Assembly: GCA_002155895.1 (NCBI GenBank)
Contig: MUMD01000006.1
Span: 1 to 59,915 of the forward strand
Source: Streptomyces rochei
GTDB lineage: Bacteria; Actinomycetota; Actinomycetes; Streptomycetales; Streptomycetaceae
Reading direction: 5' to 3'
DNA length: 59,915 nucleotides
In this document: positions 45,402 to 54,884 of the stretch, in pieces
Layout of the letters: each line of letters starts with the position of its first letter
Numbering within the stretch: the stretch's first letter is position 1
The notes under the pieces: generated by a model
What the model was told of the DNA's origin: nothing
Database searches by the model: none
What the model saw: the letters and a program-made list of their open reading frames with translations, nothing else
Position numbers and translations under genes: made by a program

Positions 45402-46058
45402 TCATGCCTTCCTGCGGGTGACCGCCTGGGTGACAGCGACCGCGGCCGCCAAGACTCCCGCCGTGACGGCGAGCAGGGCACCCGTGGGCGCCAGGACGTC
45501 CGCCGAGTCCGACGCGCTCTGCAGGCGGGTGAGCATGATGTTGACCGGGGACACGCCTTTGCCGAGCAGCACGGCCAGGAGGAGCACCAGGGCGAGGACG
45601 AGCGCGTGGCCCGGCCGCCGGAAGATCAGCCGCGAGCAGACCAGCCCGATCGCCATGCCGGTGCAGGCGCAGGTGAGTTGGGCCGCGATCCCCAGGGCCA
45701 GATCGGCGAGGCCGGGTGTGTGGGCTCCGAGCATCAGGGGCAGCACGAGGCCGGCAGCCGTCAGCAGCAGGCACCCCGTCGCGGCCGTCGCGACCGTCGC
45801 GAGCAGCACGCGCAGGTGGCTGCCGGCGCTGATGACGACGATCGAGCGGTGCGCCCGGTCCTCGAGACCGATCAGTGTCACGGTCAGCCAGACCGAGCAC
45901 GGCAGCATGGCCCCGGCCACCGAGGCGTAGGTCGCGGTGAGCGGGCCGCTGTCGCTGCTGGTCAGCACGGCCACCAGGCCCAGGAACAGCAGCAGCGGCG
46001 CGAGGTAGCGCTGGGAGAGCAGCAGCACCGTGACCATGTAGCCGACCAGGGCGATCAC
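45402..46058 (-). CDS. ABC transporter membrane protein
   Basis: 218 aa, about six hydrophobic helices (VIALVGYMVTVLLLSQRYLA, LLLFLGLVAVLTS, LVLALVLLLAVLLG). GTG at 46058 overlaps the stop of the ATPase gene (GTGA). It has no similarity that fixes the substrate. Together with the ATPase it forms a small exporter-type pair. Confidence 0.78.
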   Translation of the reverse strand: MIALVGYMVTVLLLSQRYLAPLLLFLGLVAVLTSSDSGPLTATYASVAGAMLPCSVWLTVTLIGLEDRAHRSIVVISAGSHLRVLLATVATAATGCLLLTAAGLVLPLMLGAHTPGLADLALGIAAQLTCACTGMAIGLVCSRLIFRRPGHALVLALVLLLAVLLGKGVSPVNIMLTRLQSASDSADVLAPTGALLAVTAGVLAAAVAVTQAVTRRKA

Positions 46059-46954
46059 CGGGTGGTCCCCCGCGCGTCGCCCCGGGAACGGCGTCCGTCC
46101 GCGGTCGCGGTCAGACTGACCACCGACCACCGGTGCCGCAGTGCCGTCAGCAGTACGGCGTCCGAGCGCTCCCGCGACACCCGCAGGACGACCTCCTCGC
46201 CGCACTGGACGACGCCGGTCACACCCGGCAGCGCGGACCAGTTCACCTCGATCGGTGTGACGTCGGTGGGCGGCGCGGTGAGCACCAGCTCGGCCGTCGA
46301 GGGGCGACTCCCGGTGTGCCGGCCGCCCCGCAGGGAGACCCGACCGTCGTCGATGGTGCAGACACCTCGGGCGCGCGTCTCGGTGATCGCCTCCCGGTGG
46401 TCCGTGAAGACCACCGACCCGCCCTGTACGGCCACCTCGTCGATGGACTCCGCGAGGACACCGTGGGCCGAGACGTCCAGACCCGACCAGGGTTCGTCGA
46501 GCACCAACAGGTCGGGTGGGACCAGCAGGGCCTGGGCGAGCGCCACCTTCTGCGCGTTGCCCTTCGACAGCGTGCGCAGCGGTGCGTCCCGCCCGCCCAC
46601 CAAGGACAGCCGCTCCAGCAGGTGGTGGCCTCGGGCGCGGGCGGCGGAGGCCGACAGCCCACGGATACGCCCCATGTGGGTGAGGTAGGAGATCGCCGTG
46701 ACGCGGTCGTGGACGGTGAAGCGGTCCGGTACGTAACCGATGCGCGAGGGTCGGCCCGACACGCTCCCGGTGGTGGGTCGCGACAGTCCGACGAGGATCC
46801 TCAGCAAGGTCGACTTCCCCGAACCGTTGCCGCCGGCCACCGCGAGGACGTCACCGGCCGGGACCTCCATGCTCACGTCCCTGAGGACCCACCGTCCCGC
46901 GCCGTACCGTTTGCCGACCGCATCACAACGTAACAACTCGACTCCTCGACTCAC
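46055..46954 (-). CDS. ABC transporter ATPase
   Basis: About 299 aa from GTG 46954 (TTG further upstream or a later TTG also possible; start unsure). Walker A GGNGSGKST, signature TLSKGNAQKV (an unusual version of LSGGQ), Walker B LLVLDEPW, and an H-loop in VFTDHRE. An extra C-terminal part of about 90 residues follows (for example WSALPGVTGVVQCGEEVVLR), often seen in drug-type ABC proteins. A palindrome GTCAAGTTGAC (47001-47011) is just upstream. Confidence 0.85.
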   Translation of the reverse strand: MSRGVELLRCDAVGKRYGAGRWVLRDVSMEVPAGDVLAVAGGNGSGKSTLLRILVGLSRPTTGSVSGRPSRIGYVPDRFTVHDRVTAISYLTHMGRIRGLSASAARARGHHLLERLSLVGGRDAPLRTLSKGNAQKVALAQALLVPPDLLVLDEPWSGLDVSAHGVLAESIDEVAVQGGSVVFTDHREAITETRARGVCTIDDGRVSLRGGRHTGSRPSTAELVLTAPPTDVTPIEVNWSALPGVTGVVQCGEEVVLRVSRERSDAVLLTALRHRWSVVSLTATADGRRSRGDARGTTR

Positions 46955-47068
46955 CGTGGCCCGCGCGCTGGTCGTTCCAGTCTGACGGACGGGCTCGGCG
47001 GTCAAGTTGACAGGCAGGTGAAGCCCCTGGTGTCCGTGGTCGCGGGACAGGCGCGGTCCGGTGCGTGG

Positions 47069-47854
47069 CTAGAGCGCGGTGAAACCGCCGTCGGCGGCGA
47101 CCACGGCTCCCGTGACGAAACTGGAGCGGGGCGAGACGAGGAAGCACAGGACCTCGGCGATCTCCTCGGGCCGCGCCACACGTCCCAGGGGCTGCGCGGC
47201 GCCGAAGGACGCCAGGTAGGCGCGGCTGTCGGGGCGGATCGTATCGAGGAAGTCCGTCTCGATGACGCCCGCGGCCACGAGGTTGGCGCGGATGCCCAGC
47301 GGGCCGCCCTCGACGGCGAGCACCTTGGTCAGTTGGGCCAGAGCGCCCTTCGACGCACTGTAGGCGACGCCTTCCGGCAGGGCGACGGTGGAGGCGTAGG
47401 AGCCGGTGCTGACGATGGCACCGCCGCCGCGGCTCTTCATGGCCCGGAACGCCTCGCGGGCGCAGAAGAAGGAGCCTCGGGCGTTGACCGCCATCACCGT
47501 GTCCCAGTCCTCGGCCGTGGTCTCGGTGACGGGCTTGTTCTGGGTGCGGCCGGCGTTGTTCACGAGGATGTCCAGTCCGCCGAAGGCGTCCAGGGCTGTT
47601 GCCACGGCGCGGTGCGCGGTCTCCTCCCGGGTGATGTCGCCTTGTGTCGCGGCGACGCCGGGAAAATCCTCCGCCAGGTTCTTGACGTCGGGACGGAGGT
47701 CGAGGGCGACGACCCGGGCGCCGCGGGCGTGGAGGAGTGCCACGGTCTCCCGGCCCACCCCTCGCGCGGCTCCGGTGACGAGGGCGGTCTTCCCGGCGAA
47801 CTCGGTGGATTCGGCTGACGCGGCGGATGCCGCGGATGCGGTCGCAGGTGTCAT
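47069..47854 (-). CDS. Short-chain dehydrogenase/reductase
   Basis: 261 aa classical SDR. ATG 47854 with GGGGAGAG 6 nt upstream. Cofactor motif GAARGVG, NNAG, Ser in STGSYAS, catalytic YSASK, and C-terminal SSFVTGAVVAADGGFTAL. Second gene of a same-strand group with another SDR and an Atu4866 protein, all divergent from an XRE regulator. Substrate unknown. Confidence 0.9.
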   Translation of the reverse strand: MTPATASAASAASAESTEFAGKTALVTGAARGVGRETVALLHARGARVVALDLRPDVKNLAEDFPGVAATQGDITREETAHRAVATALDAFGGLDILVNNAGRTQNKPVTETTAEDWDTVMAVNARGSFFCAREAFRAMKSRGGGAIVSTGSYASTVALPEGVAYSASKGALAQLTKVLAVEGGPLGIRANLVAAGVIETDFLDTIRPDSRAYLASFGAAQPLGRVARPEEIAEVLCFLVSPRSSFVTGAVVAADGGFTAL

Positions 47855-47957
47855 GGTTCGCTCTCCCCGGAGAGGGTCGGTGTGCGTGCGGACGCCGGTG
47901 CGGGGCACCGGAAGTGCGGTGGCCCGGTGGACGGGCCCGGTGGGCCGCACGGGTGGT

Positions 47958-48716
47958 TCAGTACGCGGTGAGCCCGCCGTCGACGACCAGCTCCGCGCCG
48001 GTGACGAACGAGGAGTCCTCGCAGGCCAGGAAGAGGATCGCGGGGGCCACCTCGTCGGCCCGGCCGGCCCGGTTCATGGGGGTGCGGCGGATGTCCGGCT
48101 GCTGGTCGCCCTGGTCGTCCAGGAGGTCCTGGATCATCGGTGTGGCGATCACCCCGGGGTGGACCGAGTTGATCCGTACTCCCTGCCGGGCGTACTCGAC
48201 CGCGGCCGTCTTGCTCAGCAGGCGCACGGCCCCCTTGGACGCCTGGTAGGCCGCGGCCGCACCGCTGCCCACCAGGCCGAGCACGGACGACGTATTGATC
48301 ACCGACGCGTTGCCGCTCGCACGCAGGAGCGGCATCGCCGCCTTCATGCCCAGCCATGTGCCCTTCTGGTTCACGGCGATGACGCGGTCCCACGCCTCTT
48401 CCCGCGTGTCCTCGACCCCTGGCCAGTCCACGATGCCGGCGAGGTTCACGAGCACGTCCAGCGTTCCGAACCGGTCGCGCACGACGGTGATCACTTCGTC
48501 CCACTCCCGCGCGGAGGAGACATCGAGGCAAGCGGCGACCACCTCCGCGCCGCGCGCCTCGATCCGGTGCGACAGGTCCCGCAGGGGGCCTTCGGCGATA
48601 TCTGTGATCACCAGCCGGGCGCCTTCGCGGGCGAAGAGTTCGGCGGTCGCAGCGCCGAGGCCGCCGGTCGCGCCCGTGATCAGCGCGACCTTGCCGGCGA
48701 GTCGTTGTCCTGTCAT
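47958..48716 (-). CDS. Short-chain dehydrogenase/reductase
   Basis: 252 aa classical SDR. ATG 48716 with GAGGA upstream. GATGGLG, a changed NLAG in place of NNAG, Ser in INTSSVLG, catalytic YQASK, and SSFVTGAELVVDGGLTAY. Similar to the next SDR in the C-terminus, so the two are paralogues. Located between the Atu4866 protein and that SDR. Confidence 0.9.
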   Translation of the reverse strand: MTGQRLAGKVALITGATGGLGAATAELFAREGARLVITDIAEGPLRDLSHRIEARGAEVVAACLDVSSAREWDEVITVVRDRFGTLDVLVNLAGIVDWPGVEDTREEAWDRVIAVNQKGTWLGMKAAMPLLRASGNASVINTSSVLGLVGSGAAAAYQASKGAVRLLSKTAAVEYARQGVRINSVHPGVIATPMIQDLLDDQGDQQPDIRRTPMNRAGRADEVAPAILFLACEDSSFVTGAELVVDGGLTAY

Positions 48717-48826
48717 GGAGATGGTCCTCGATTCTCGTTGCCGCTGGCCGACTGCTGTGCAGTCGCCTCTTGGTCCCCTGGTGAGGGAGGCGCGCCCGGT
48801 GCCCCGGGCGGCCGTGGCCCGGCCGT

Positions 48827-49093
48827 CTACGACGGCCTCTGCTCCCGGTGGAGCACGAGGTGCTCGTGGTAGAGCACTCCGTCCCGGATGTCGCCCGTGG
48901 CGGTGAACCCGGTGTCGTCGACGTAGTCCAGGTGGCTGCCGGTCACCGTGTAGCGGCCGGTGTACGCGCTGCGCCGCTCGCCGCGGGCTTCGTCGTAGCG
49001 CCCGTCCGGCAGCAGCTCCTGTCGGATGTGACCGTCCGCGGTCACCCACATCCCGACCACGTCGACGTCGTCGTCCTCGACGCTCCCGGCCAT
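48827..49093 (-). CDS. Atu4866-domain protein
   Basis: 88 aa. ATG 49093 with GGAG 6 nt upstream. Sequence MWVTADGHIRQELLPDGRYD, SAYTGRYTVTGSHLDYVDDT and GVLYHEHLV matches the small beta-barrel Atu4866 family, common beside SDRs and XRE regulators. Function unknown; possible binding partner of the reductases. First gene of the minus-strand group. Confidence 0.82.
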   Translation of the reverse strand: MAGSVEDDDVDVVGMWVTADGHIRQELLPDGRYDEARGERRSAYTGRYTVTGSHLDYVDDTGFTATGDIRDGVLYHEHLVLHREQRPS

Positions 49094-49176
49094 GGCGGAC
49101 TCCTCTCCTCGCACGGTGCGGGTCCTTCCCGCCCCACCGAGTCTGTGCAGGTCGGCGGCCGTCCACCAGGACGACT

Positions 49177-49227
49177 GCTGCCTGGGCATGGCACACCCAG
49201 GCAGCGGGCCGCGCCCTCGCCTAGCCT
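49177..49227. promoter_or_regulatory. XRE operator and leaderless promoter
   Basis: Perfect 10-nt arms GCTGCCTGGG (49177-49186) and CCCAGGCAGC (49196-49205) with 9 nt between. A -10 box TAGCCT (49222-49227) stands 6 nt before the ATG of the XRE gene, so its message is probably leaderless. The dyad is placed to control both directions. Confidence 0.7.
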
Positions 49228-49233
49228 GAACAC

Positions 49234-50094
49234 ATGGACGACAACCACCTGGGTGACTTCCTGCGCACACGCCGCGCCGGGCTGCGGCCGGAGGATGTGG
49301 GCATGGCGAGCTACGGGGCCCGCAGAGTCGCCGGCCTGCGCCGCGAGGAGGTCGCCGTCCTGGCCGCGGTGAACGCCGACTACTACACCCGGCTGGAGCA
49401 GGGCCGCGAGCGCAACCCCTCCCCCAAGGTGGTCGACGCGCTCAGCCGCGCCCTGCGCCTCGACGAGGACGCACGCGCGCACTTGTACCGGCTGGCCGGG
49501 GCCACGCCGAACGACGGGCTCTTCGTCCACACCGCCGAGCACGTGAGCCCGTCACTGCGACAGCTGATGGACGGCTACCCCGGCACCCCGGCGTTCGTCA
49601 TGAGCAGGACCCTGGACCTCCTCGCCGTCAACCCCCTGGCCGATGCCCTCTACGCCCCGTTCGAGCCGGCGGACAACTTGGCCCGCATGACCTTCCTCGA
49701 CCCCGCGGGCCGCTCCTTCTACACGGACTGGGACCGGGCGGCACAGGCCACCGTCGCCAACCTTCGCGAGGCATCCGGATTCGACCCGGACAATCCGCGG
49801 CTGCGCGAACTCGTCCGCACCCTCACGGAGCGCAGCCCGGACTTCACCCGCCTCTGGAACGCCCACACCGTGCGCGGCAAGACCCGGGACGCCAAACACC
49901 TCCTCCACCCGGACGTCGGCCCCCTCAGCCTCACCTACCAGGCTTTCGACGTACGCGACGCCCCCGGCCAGCAGCTCGTCATCTACCACGCCGAACCGGG
50001 CAGTCCCAGTGCCCAGTCCCTCGATCTGCTCGGTTCCCTCCACGCGACCCGCCGCAGCTCCGACCCTCGCCCGGGCCACCGGCCCCACCGCTGA
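49234..50094 (+). CDS. XRE regulator with MmyB-like ligand domain
   Basis: 286 aa. HTH: GLRREEVAVLAAVNADYYTR, then LEQGRERNPSPKVVDALSRA; C-terminal MmyB domain with VMSRTLDLLAVNPLADALY. Paralogue of the 20.8-kb regulator. Divergent from the Atu4866-SDR-SDR group. It stands 169 nt before the ABC exporter genes, on the same strand. Confidence 0.9.
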   Translation: MDDNHLGDFLRTRRAGLRPEDVGMASYGARRVAGLRREEVAVLAAVNADYYTRLEQGRERNPSPKVVDALSRALRLDEDARAHLYRLAGATPNDGLFVHTAEHVSPSLRQLMDGYPGTPAFVMSRTLDLLAVNPLADALYAPFEPADNLARMTFLDPAGRSFYTDWDRAAQATVANLREASGFDPDNPRLRELVRTLTERSPDFTRLWNAHTVRGKTRDAKHLLHPDVGPLSLTYQAFDVRDAPGQQLVIYHAEPGSPSAQSLDLLGSLHATRRSSDPRPGHRPHR

Positions 50095-50263
50095 TCAGCA
50101 AGCCGGGCACCACGCCGCAGGCCGCCGCGGCGCTTCGGCACGGCGGGGAGCCCTCTGCTCGCCGGACCGGCAAAGGACGCCGGCGCTCGGCTGCGTGCCT
50201 GTGGCGGGCCGGGTTCGTTGAAGCCTTCGGTCGTCCGGGCGAGCAGCGTGGGAGTGTCACAGC

Positions 50264-50869
50264 GTGGAAGTCGTGGATGTGCATCATCACTATGGCAAGA
50301 GGCGGGTACTGCGGGGTATCGACTTCACCCTGCCCGCGGGAGCGCTGACCGGGGTGGTGGGAGAGAACGGCACCGGCAAGTCCACGCTGCTCAAGATCCT
50401 CGCCGGGGAGTTGCGTCCCGCGCGGGGCAGTGTCCGTCACGGTGGCCGCTTCGGGTATTGCCCGCAGAAGGTGGTGATCAACGACGCGTTGACGGTGCGT
50501 CAGCACTTGTCGTACTTCCGGGCGGCGTTCCGTCTCGACGACCTCGCACACGCCGGGGAGGTCATGGAGGTGCTCGGCTTCACCGACTACATCGACGAGC
50601 GGGCCGGCCTGCTCAGCGGGGGCACGCGGCAGAAGCTGAACGTGACCCTCGCGCTGATGCACGACCCGCAGGTTCTGCTGCTGGACGAGCCCTATCAGGG
50701 CTTCGACTGGGAAACGTACCTGCGTTTCTGGGACCTCGCGGCCCGGCTGCGCGAGCGAGGGCGTTCGATCCTGGTGGTCTCCCACCTCGCCTACGACGCC
50801 GAGCGGCTGGACACACTGTGGCGCCTGGACGGTGGCCGTCTGCGGACACAGGAGAGGGGAGCCGCATGA
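50264..50869 (+). CDS. ABC exporter ATPase
   Basis: 201 aa, short ATPase. GTG start. Walker [10 protein letters not shown], signature [10 protein letters not shown], Walker [11 protein letters not shown] and H-loop VVSHLAYD. Overlaps the membrane gene (ATGA). With the membrane protein and the fused terpenoid enzyme downstream it makes a likely three-gene operon (46 nt gap). Confidence 0.88.
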   Translation: MEVVDVHHHYGKRRVLRGIDFTLPAGALTGVVGENGTGKSTLLKILAGELRPARGSVRHGGRFGYCPQKVVINDALTVRQHLSYFRAAFRLDDLAHAGEVMEVLGFTDYIDERAGLLSGGTRQKLNVTLALMHDPQVLLLDEPYQGFDWETYLRFWDLAARLRERGRSILVVSHLAYDAERLDTLWRLDGGRLRTQERGAA

Positions 50870-51693
50870 GGGAGCGGACGGCGCTGCTCGTCACGGCCAC
50901 GCGGTACACGCTGGTCGAGCACTCCCGTAACCGGTTCGCCGCGGTGCTCATCGCGCTCTTCCTTCCCCTGTGGACGCTGCTGGCGTACGTGTCGATGCCG
51001 GACCAGCCGGTGCGGCTGCGCCTTCGGGCCACCGGGGAACTGCTGACGCCTCGCGGCAACGAGCTGACCGCGGTCAGCGGAGCGCTCAACGCGGTCACCC
51101 TGATCACCGCGTTCCTGATGTTCGCCGCGACCTTCGGCGGCAGCATGTTCGACCGGCGCCTGGCCATGGCCGGCTTTCCTCGGCCCCATCTGATCGCGGC
51201 GAAGCTGGCCGGCCTCACTCTCGCGTCGGCCCTGGTGGCCGCCTACGCGACAGCCGTCATCTGCCTGGCCTGGACACCGCGTCAGCCCCTGCTGCTGGCC
51301 GGGGCGTTGTTCAGCGCGGGGCTGACGTACGGCATCCTCGGAGTCGGCTTCGGTGCTCTGCTGCGCAAGGAAGTGGAGGGCATGTTCGCCATCGTGATGA
51401 CCAGTGTCATCGACCTCGCGCTGCAGAATCCCATCATCAGCTCCCGTGCGGACAGCGCCATCACACACTTTCTGCCGTCCTACGGGGCCATGCAGGCGGC
51501 CACCGCGGCGGCCTTCTCCCGCACGGCCGTCCCGGGGCACCTGCTCGTCGAACTGACCTGGTTCGCCGCGGCGGCACTCGTGGGGCTGCTGACCTTCCAG
51601 TGGCGCACCCGCAGCACCTTGCCCTCGAACCGCCGGGCGCCGCGGGGCAACGGCCCGCGACCTGCCGAACCGCGGCCGCTTCCGGAGGGCTGA
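50866..51693 (+). CDS. ABC exporter membrane protein
   Basis: 275 aa, ABC2-type membrane domain with about six helices ([60 protein letters not shown]). ATG overlaps the ATPase stop. GAGGAG follows the coding end but is 45 nt from the next gene. Probably exports a lipid-like compound, given the adjacent prenyl enzyme (inference). Confidence 0.83.
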   Translation: MRERTALLVTATRYTLVEHSRNRFAAVLIALFLPLWTLLAYVSMPDQPVRLRLRATGELLTPRGNELTAVSGALNAVTLITAFLMFAATFGGSMFDRRLAMAGFPRPHLIAAKLAGLTLASALVAAYATAVICLAWTPRQPLLLAGALFSAGLTYGILGVGFGALLRKEVEGMFAIVMTSVIDLALQNPIISSRADSAITHFLPSYGAMQAATAAAFSRTAVPGHLLVELTWFAAAALVGLLTFQWRTRSTLPSNRRAPRGNGPRPAEPRPLPEG

Positions 51694-51739
51694 GGAGCGT
51701 TTCTGATCACCGGCACAACCTCGTCGCCCGACTGTCGTT

Positions 51740-53626
51740 GTGATCCTTGTGTTCTCCACATCTCCAGGCCCGCGACGCTCCGCCGTTCCGCGGGCCGGCC
51801 GCCGCACGACGAGATCGCTGTGGGAGGCGGTCGGTGACGATCCGGCGTTGCGGGCGGCGTACCGGCTCTGCCGGGCCAGGACCAAGCGACAGGACCCCGC
51901 GGAATACGCTCTGATCCAACTCGTGCCCGCTGTGATGCGTCCGGCGTGCTGGGCCCTGTGGGCGGCGGCCAACGCCATCGACGATCTTGCCGACGACCAC
52001 TCGGTCGACGCGGAACGGCGTGCCGAGCGGGTCGGAGCATGGATCGCCGCGTTGGATCACGATGTGGCCACCGGGTCGAGCACGGACCCGGTCCGCCGGG
52101 CTCTGGTGGACACCGCCTGGCGATGGCGCCTGGACATCTCGGGGCTGCACGGCGCCATGGCGGTGGTGCGGCGAGACAGCCACGGGCAGCGTTTCGCCGA
52201 CTGGAACAGCTGGCGCGCGTGGGGCCGCGGCACGCTGCTCCCCTGGTTCGACCAGGTCCGTGACCTCTTCGACAAGGCCGGGGCCGGGGTGGCACTGCGT
52301 CTGGACCGGCAGGAGGTCTACACGACGTTCCTCGACGGCGTCCGTCTCACGGACATCCTCACCGACCTGTCCGCCGACCTGGCGCAAGGTGGCCTCCTCC
52401 TGCCCGGTCAGGCCCTGGATCGCTTCCCGGGCTGCGAGGACGACCTGTCGCACCGGCGCTGGAGTCCGGCCACCTCCGCCCTGGTCACCGACCTGACGCG
52501 GCTCGCCCGCGCATGGGTGACCCAGCCCGCTCTCGCCCACGGCATGCACCCCGGCCCCGCCGTCGTCCTCGACACCATGGCCGGGCTGCTGCGCGCACAG
52601 CTCGACGCCGTCGACGCCGCCGGTCCCGCTCTCCTGCGCACCCCGCCCAGGCCGTCGACGGCCGCCACCGCCCGTCTCGTCGTCCCCGCCCGAGCGCGGT
52701 CCGCCCTGGCCTGGAGCCTGACCCCGGTGACCGTCCCACGGCCACGCGAGGCCCGGGCCCCCGCCGTCCCCGCGCAGAGCCCACCCGCGCGGCGCCCGGT
52801 GTTCGACCGTCCGCCGCCGCACCCCAGCGGTGAGCAGCCACCACGGATCCCGGCCGACCGGATGCCCACCCACGTCGCCGTGATCATGGACGGCAACGGC
52901 CGGTGGGCGCGGCACCGCGGCCTGCCTCGGCACGAAGGCCACCGCGCCGGCCGCGCCGCCGCCCGCGAGATGGTCTACGGCGCCCTCGAGATCGGCCTGC
53001 GGCACTTGACCCTCTACACCTTGTCCACCGAGAACTGGAAGCGCGACGGCGAGGAGATCGGCGCCATCCTCGACATCCTGCGCGAGGAGCTGGAGGACTA
53101 TCCCTTCCAGGATCTCGACGTCCGGGTGCGCTGGCACGGCCGTCCGGAGCGACTGCCGCAGGACGTGGTCGACAGCATGCGGCTGCGTGAGCGCACCACG
53201 CGTGACCGCACGGGCCTGACACTGACCACCTGCATCAACTACGGCGGCCGGGACGAGATCACCCGTGCCGCCGCCGCCCTGGCCCGGCGGGTCCGCGACG
53301 GCGAACTCGACCCCGACGCGATCCGTGAGGAAGACCTCGCGCGGCACCTGCCCCAACCGGACATGCCCGATGTGGACCTCCTGTGGCGTACCGGCGCCGA
53401 GCAGCGCGTGTCGAACTTCCTGCCCTGGCACACCTCCTACGCCGAGCTGTACTTCACTCCGGACCACTGGCCCGAGACCGACCGGCGCCACCTGTGGCAG
53501 GCCATCGGCGAGTACACCCGCCGACAGCGCCGCCACGGCGCCTCAGCCGACAGCCCCGTCCCGGGAACCCCCGGAACGGCACCGCCTTCAGGGACCGCGG
53601 AGAACGTGGGGGCCGGGGGCCTCTGA
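51740..53626 (+). CDS. Fusion of squalene/phytoene-synthase-like domain with cis-prenyltransferase
   Basis: 628 aa two-domain protein; the unbroken reading frame has no frameshift between domains. Residues about 30-290 have the squalene/phytoene synthase fold pattern: first Asp motif DDLADD (81-86) and second motif DILTDLSAD (205-213) with GGLLLP after it, as in the NILRDVxED...LP of that family. The usual YxxxVAG segment is replaced by WGRGTLLPW (161-169). Residues 300-375 are a Pro-rich linker. Residues 376-605 are a full UppS-type cis-prenyltransferase: MDGNGRWA (383-390, catalytic Asp384), GHRAGRA, LSTENWKR, INYGG, RTGAEQRVSNF (550-560). The first domain makes terpenoid C-C bonds; the second adds IPP in cis. 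Start GTG 51740 has no good ribosome site; GTG 51749 is an alternative. Product unknown. Confidence 0.88.
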   Translation: MILVFSTSPGPRRSAVPRAGRRTTRSLWEAVGDDPALRAAYRLCRARTKRQDPAEYALIQLVPAVMRPACWALWAAANAIDDLADDHSVDAERRAERVGAWIAALDHDVATGSSTDPVRRALVDTAWRWRLDISGLHGAMAVVRRDSHGQRFADWNSWRAWGRGTLLPWFDQVRDLFDKAGAGVALRLDRQEVYTTFLDGVRLTDILTDLSADLAQGGLLLPGQALDRFPGCEDDLSHRRWSPATSALVTDLTRLARAWVTQPALAHGMHPGPAVVLDTMAGLLRAQLDAVDAAGPALLRTPPRPSTAATARLVVPARARSALAWSLTPVTVPRPREARAPAVPAQSPPARRPVFDRPPPHPSGEQPPRIPADRMPTHVAVIMDGNGRWARHRGLPRHEGHRAGRAAAREMVYGALEIGLRHLTLYTLSTENWKRDGEEIGAILDILREELEDYPFQDLDVRVRWHGRPERLPQDVVDSMRLRERTTRDRTGLTLTTCINYGGRDEITRAAAALARRVRDGELDPDAIREEDLARHLPQPDMPDVDLLWRTGAEQRVSNFLPWHTSYAELYFTPDHWPETDRRHLWQAIGEYTRRQRRHGASADSPVPGTPGTAPPSGTAENVGAGGL

Positions 53627-53657
53627 CGTTCCAGGGTGAAGCGTCGCGGCGCAGCGC

Positions 53658-54884
53658 CTACGGTTCCCGGCACACCGCGCGTTCGACCATCTCGTACGTC
53701 GCCTTGTCCTGCGCCGCGGCACGCCCCGGGTCCCCGAAACGGGTGGTGAAGACGGCTGCGGCGACGGAGACGTCGCCGTCGGGGGTGACGGCGGTCTCGG
53801 AGACGGTGCCGAAGGACGTACCGCCGTGGTACCAGACACCGCCGTCGCAGCCCTCGACCGGACGCCAGGCGATGCCCAGCCCGTAACGGGCCTCGGCGCC
53901 GCCGGAGAAGTCGGGCGCCGGGACGGTGGTGCGCATCTGCTCCAGCTGCTCGGCGGGCAGCAACGTGCCGTCCATCAGGGCGCGGAGGAAGGTGTTCATG
54001 TCGGTGGTGGTGCTGACGATGCCGCCGTCCGCGCCGCCGTCGACCTGGAGCGTGGTGTCGGTGAGGTCGTGCCGGCCGGGGAACTGGAGGTAAGCGGTGG
54101 CGGTGGGCTGGGGAACGTAGGCGGAGGTGCCCATCGTCAGAGTGTGACGCAGGCCGAGCGGCTCGATGATCCGCTCGTGGATCTCCTGCTCCCAGGGATG
54201 CCCGGTGACCCGCTCGATGATCATGCCGATCAGGACGTAGTTGGTGTTGGAGTAGGCCCACCGGGTCTCGGCGCCGGGATTCTCCGGGTCCGGCAGCCAG
54301 CCCGGAGCACGGGACATGGCCAACGCGACCTGCTCTTCAGGAGTACGCGCCGTGAACCGCTTCGCACGGTAGTTCTCGGGCGTCAGCTCCTCGGGGTCGC
54401 CGAAGAGGATGTCCGTGTAATTGGGCAACCCGCTGGTGTGCTGGAGCAGATTACGGACGGTGATCCGACTTCCGTCGTTGCCGTTTCCCTTCACCACCCC
54501 GGGCAGCCACTCGTCCACGGTGTCGCCCAGGCCCAGCCTGCCCTCGGCGACCAGCTGCAGCGCGGCCACGGCCACGAAGGTCTTGGTGTCACTGCCGATC
54601 CGGTAGTACGCGTCGAGGGGGATCCGCCCACCCCGCGCCAGGTCCCGGACACCGGCCCCGGCCTCACGGTCGCGGCCCTCGGCATCTCGCGCCTGCACGA
54701 CCACCCCGGAGGCTCCCGCGCCCACCACCGCCTCCGCGGCCCGCTGCAGACGAGTACCTCCTGCCGTCCCATCGCCACCGCCCTGCGCCCAGGCTCCCGA
54801 CGCCCATACGAAGGCGCCCACGACAGCCGCACCGACCCCGGCCACGAGCACGCCCTTCGGTCGGCCTCTCTGCTTCCGCATCAT
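53658..54884 (-). CDS. Secreted serine hydrolase (beta-lactamase/DD-peptidase class C type)
   Basis: 408 aa. ATG 54884 with GAGG about 10 nt upstream. Signal peptide at the N-terminus (GVLVAGVGAAVVGAFVWASG). Catalytic motifs SDTK (SxxK, in RIGSDTKTF), YSN (WAYSNTNYV) and HGGT. Works outside the membrane on D-Ala-D-Ala peptides or esters. A paralogue lies at 56.7 kb. Confidence 0.9.
   Translation of the reverse strand: MMRKQRGRPKGVLVAGVGAAVVGAFVWASGAWAQGGGDGTAGGTRLQRAAEAVVGAGASGVVVQARDAEGRDREAGAGVRDLARGGRIPLDAYYRIGSDTKTFVAVAALQLVAEGRLGLGDTVDEWLPGVVKGNGNDGSRITVRNLLQHTSGLPNYTDILFGDPEELTPENYRAKRFTARTPEEQVALAMSRAPGWLPDPENPGAETRWAYSNTNYVLIGMIIERVTGHPWEQEIHERIIEPLGLRHTLTMGTSAYVPQPTATAYLQFPGRHDLTDTTLQVDGGADGGIVSTTTDMNTFLRALMDGTLLPAEQLEQMRTTVPAPDFSGGAEARYGLGIAWRPVEGCDGGVWYHGGTSFGTVSETAVTPDGDVSVAAAVFTTRFGDPGRAAAQDKATYEMVERAVCREP

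Noticed and set aside
51740-53626. Carotenoid biosynthesis cluster explanation for the phytoene-synthase-like domain
   Set aside because: No desaturase, cyclase or GGPP synthase genes nearby, and the usual YxxxVAG segment is absent.
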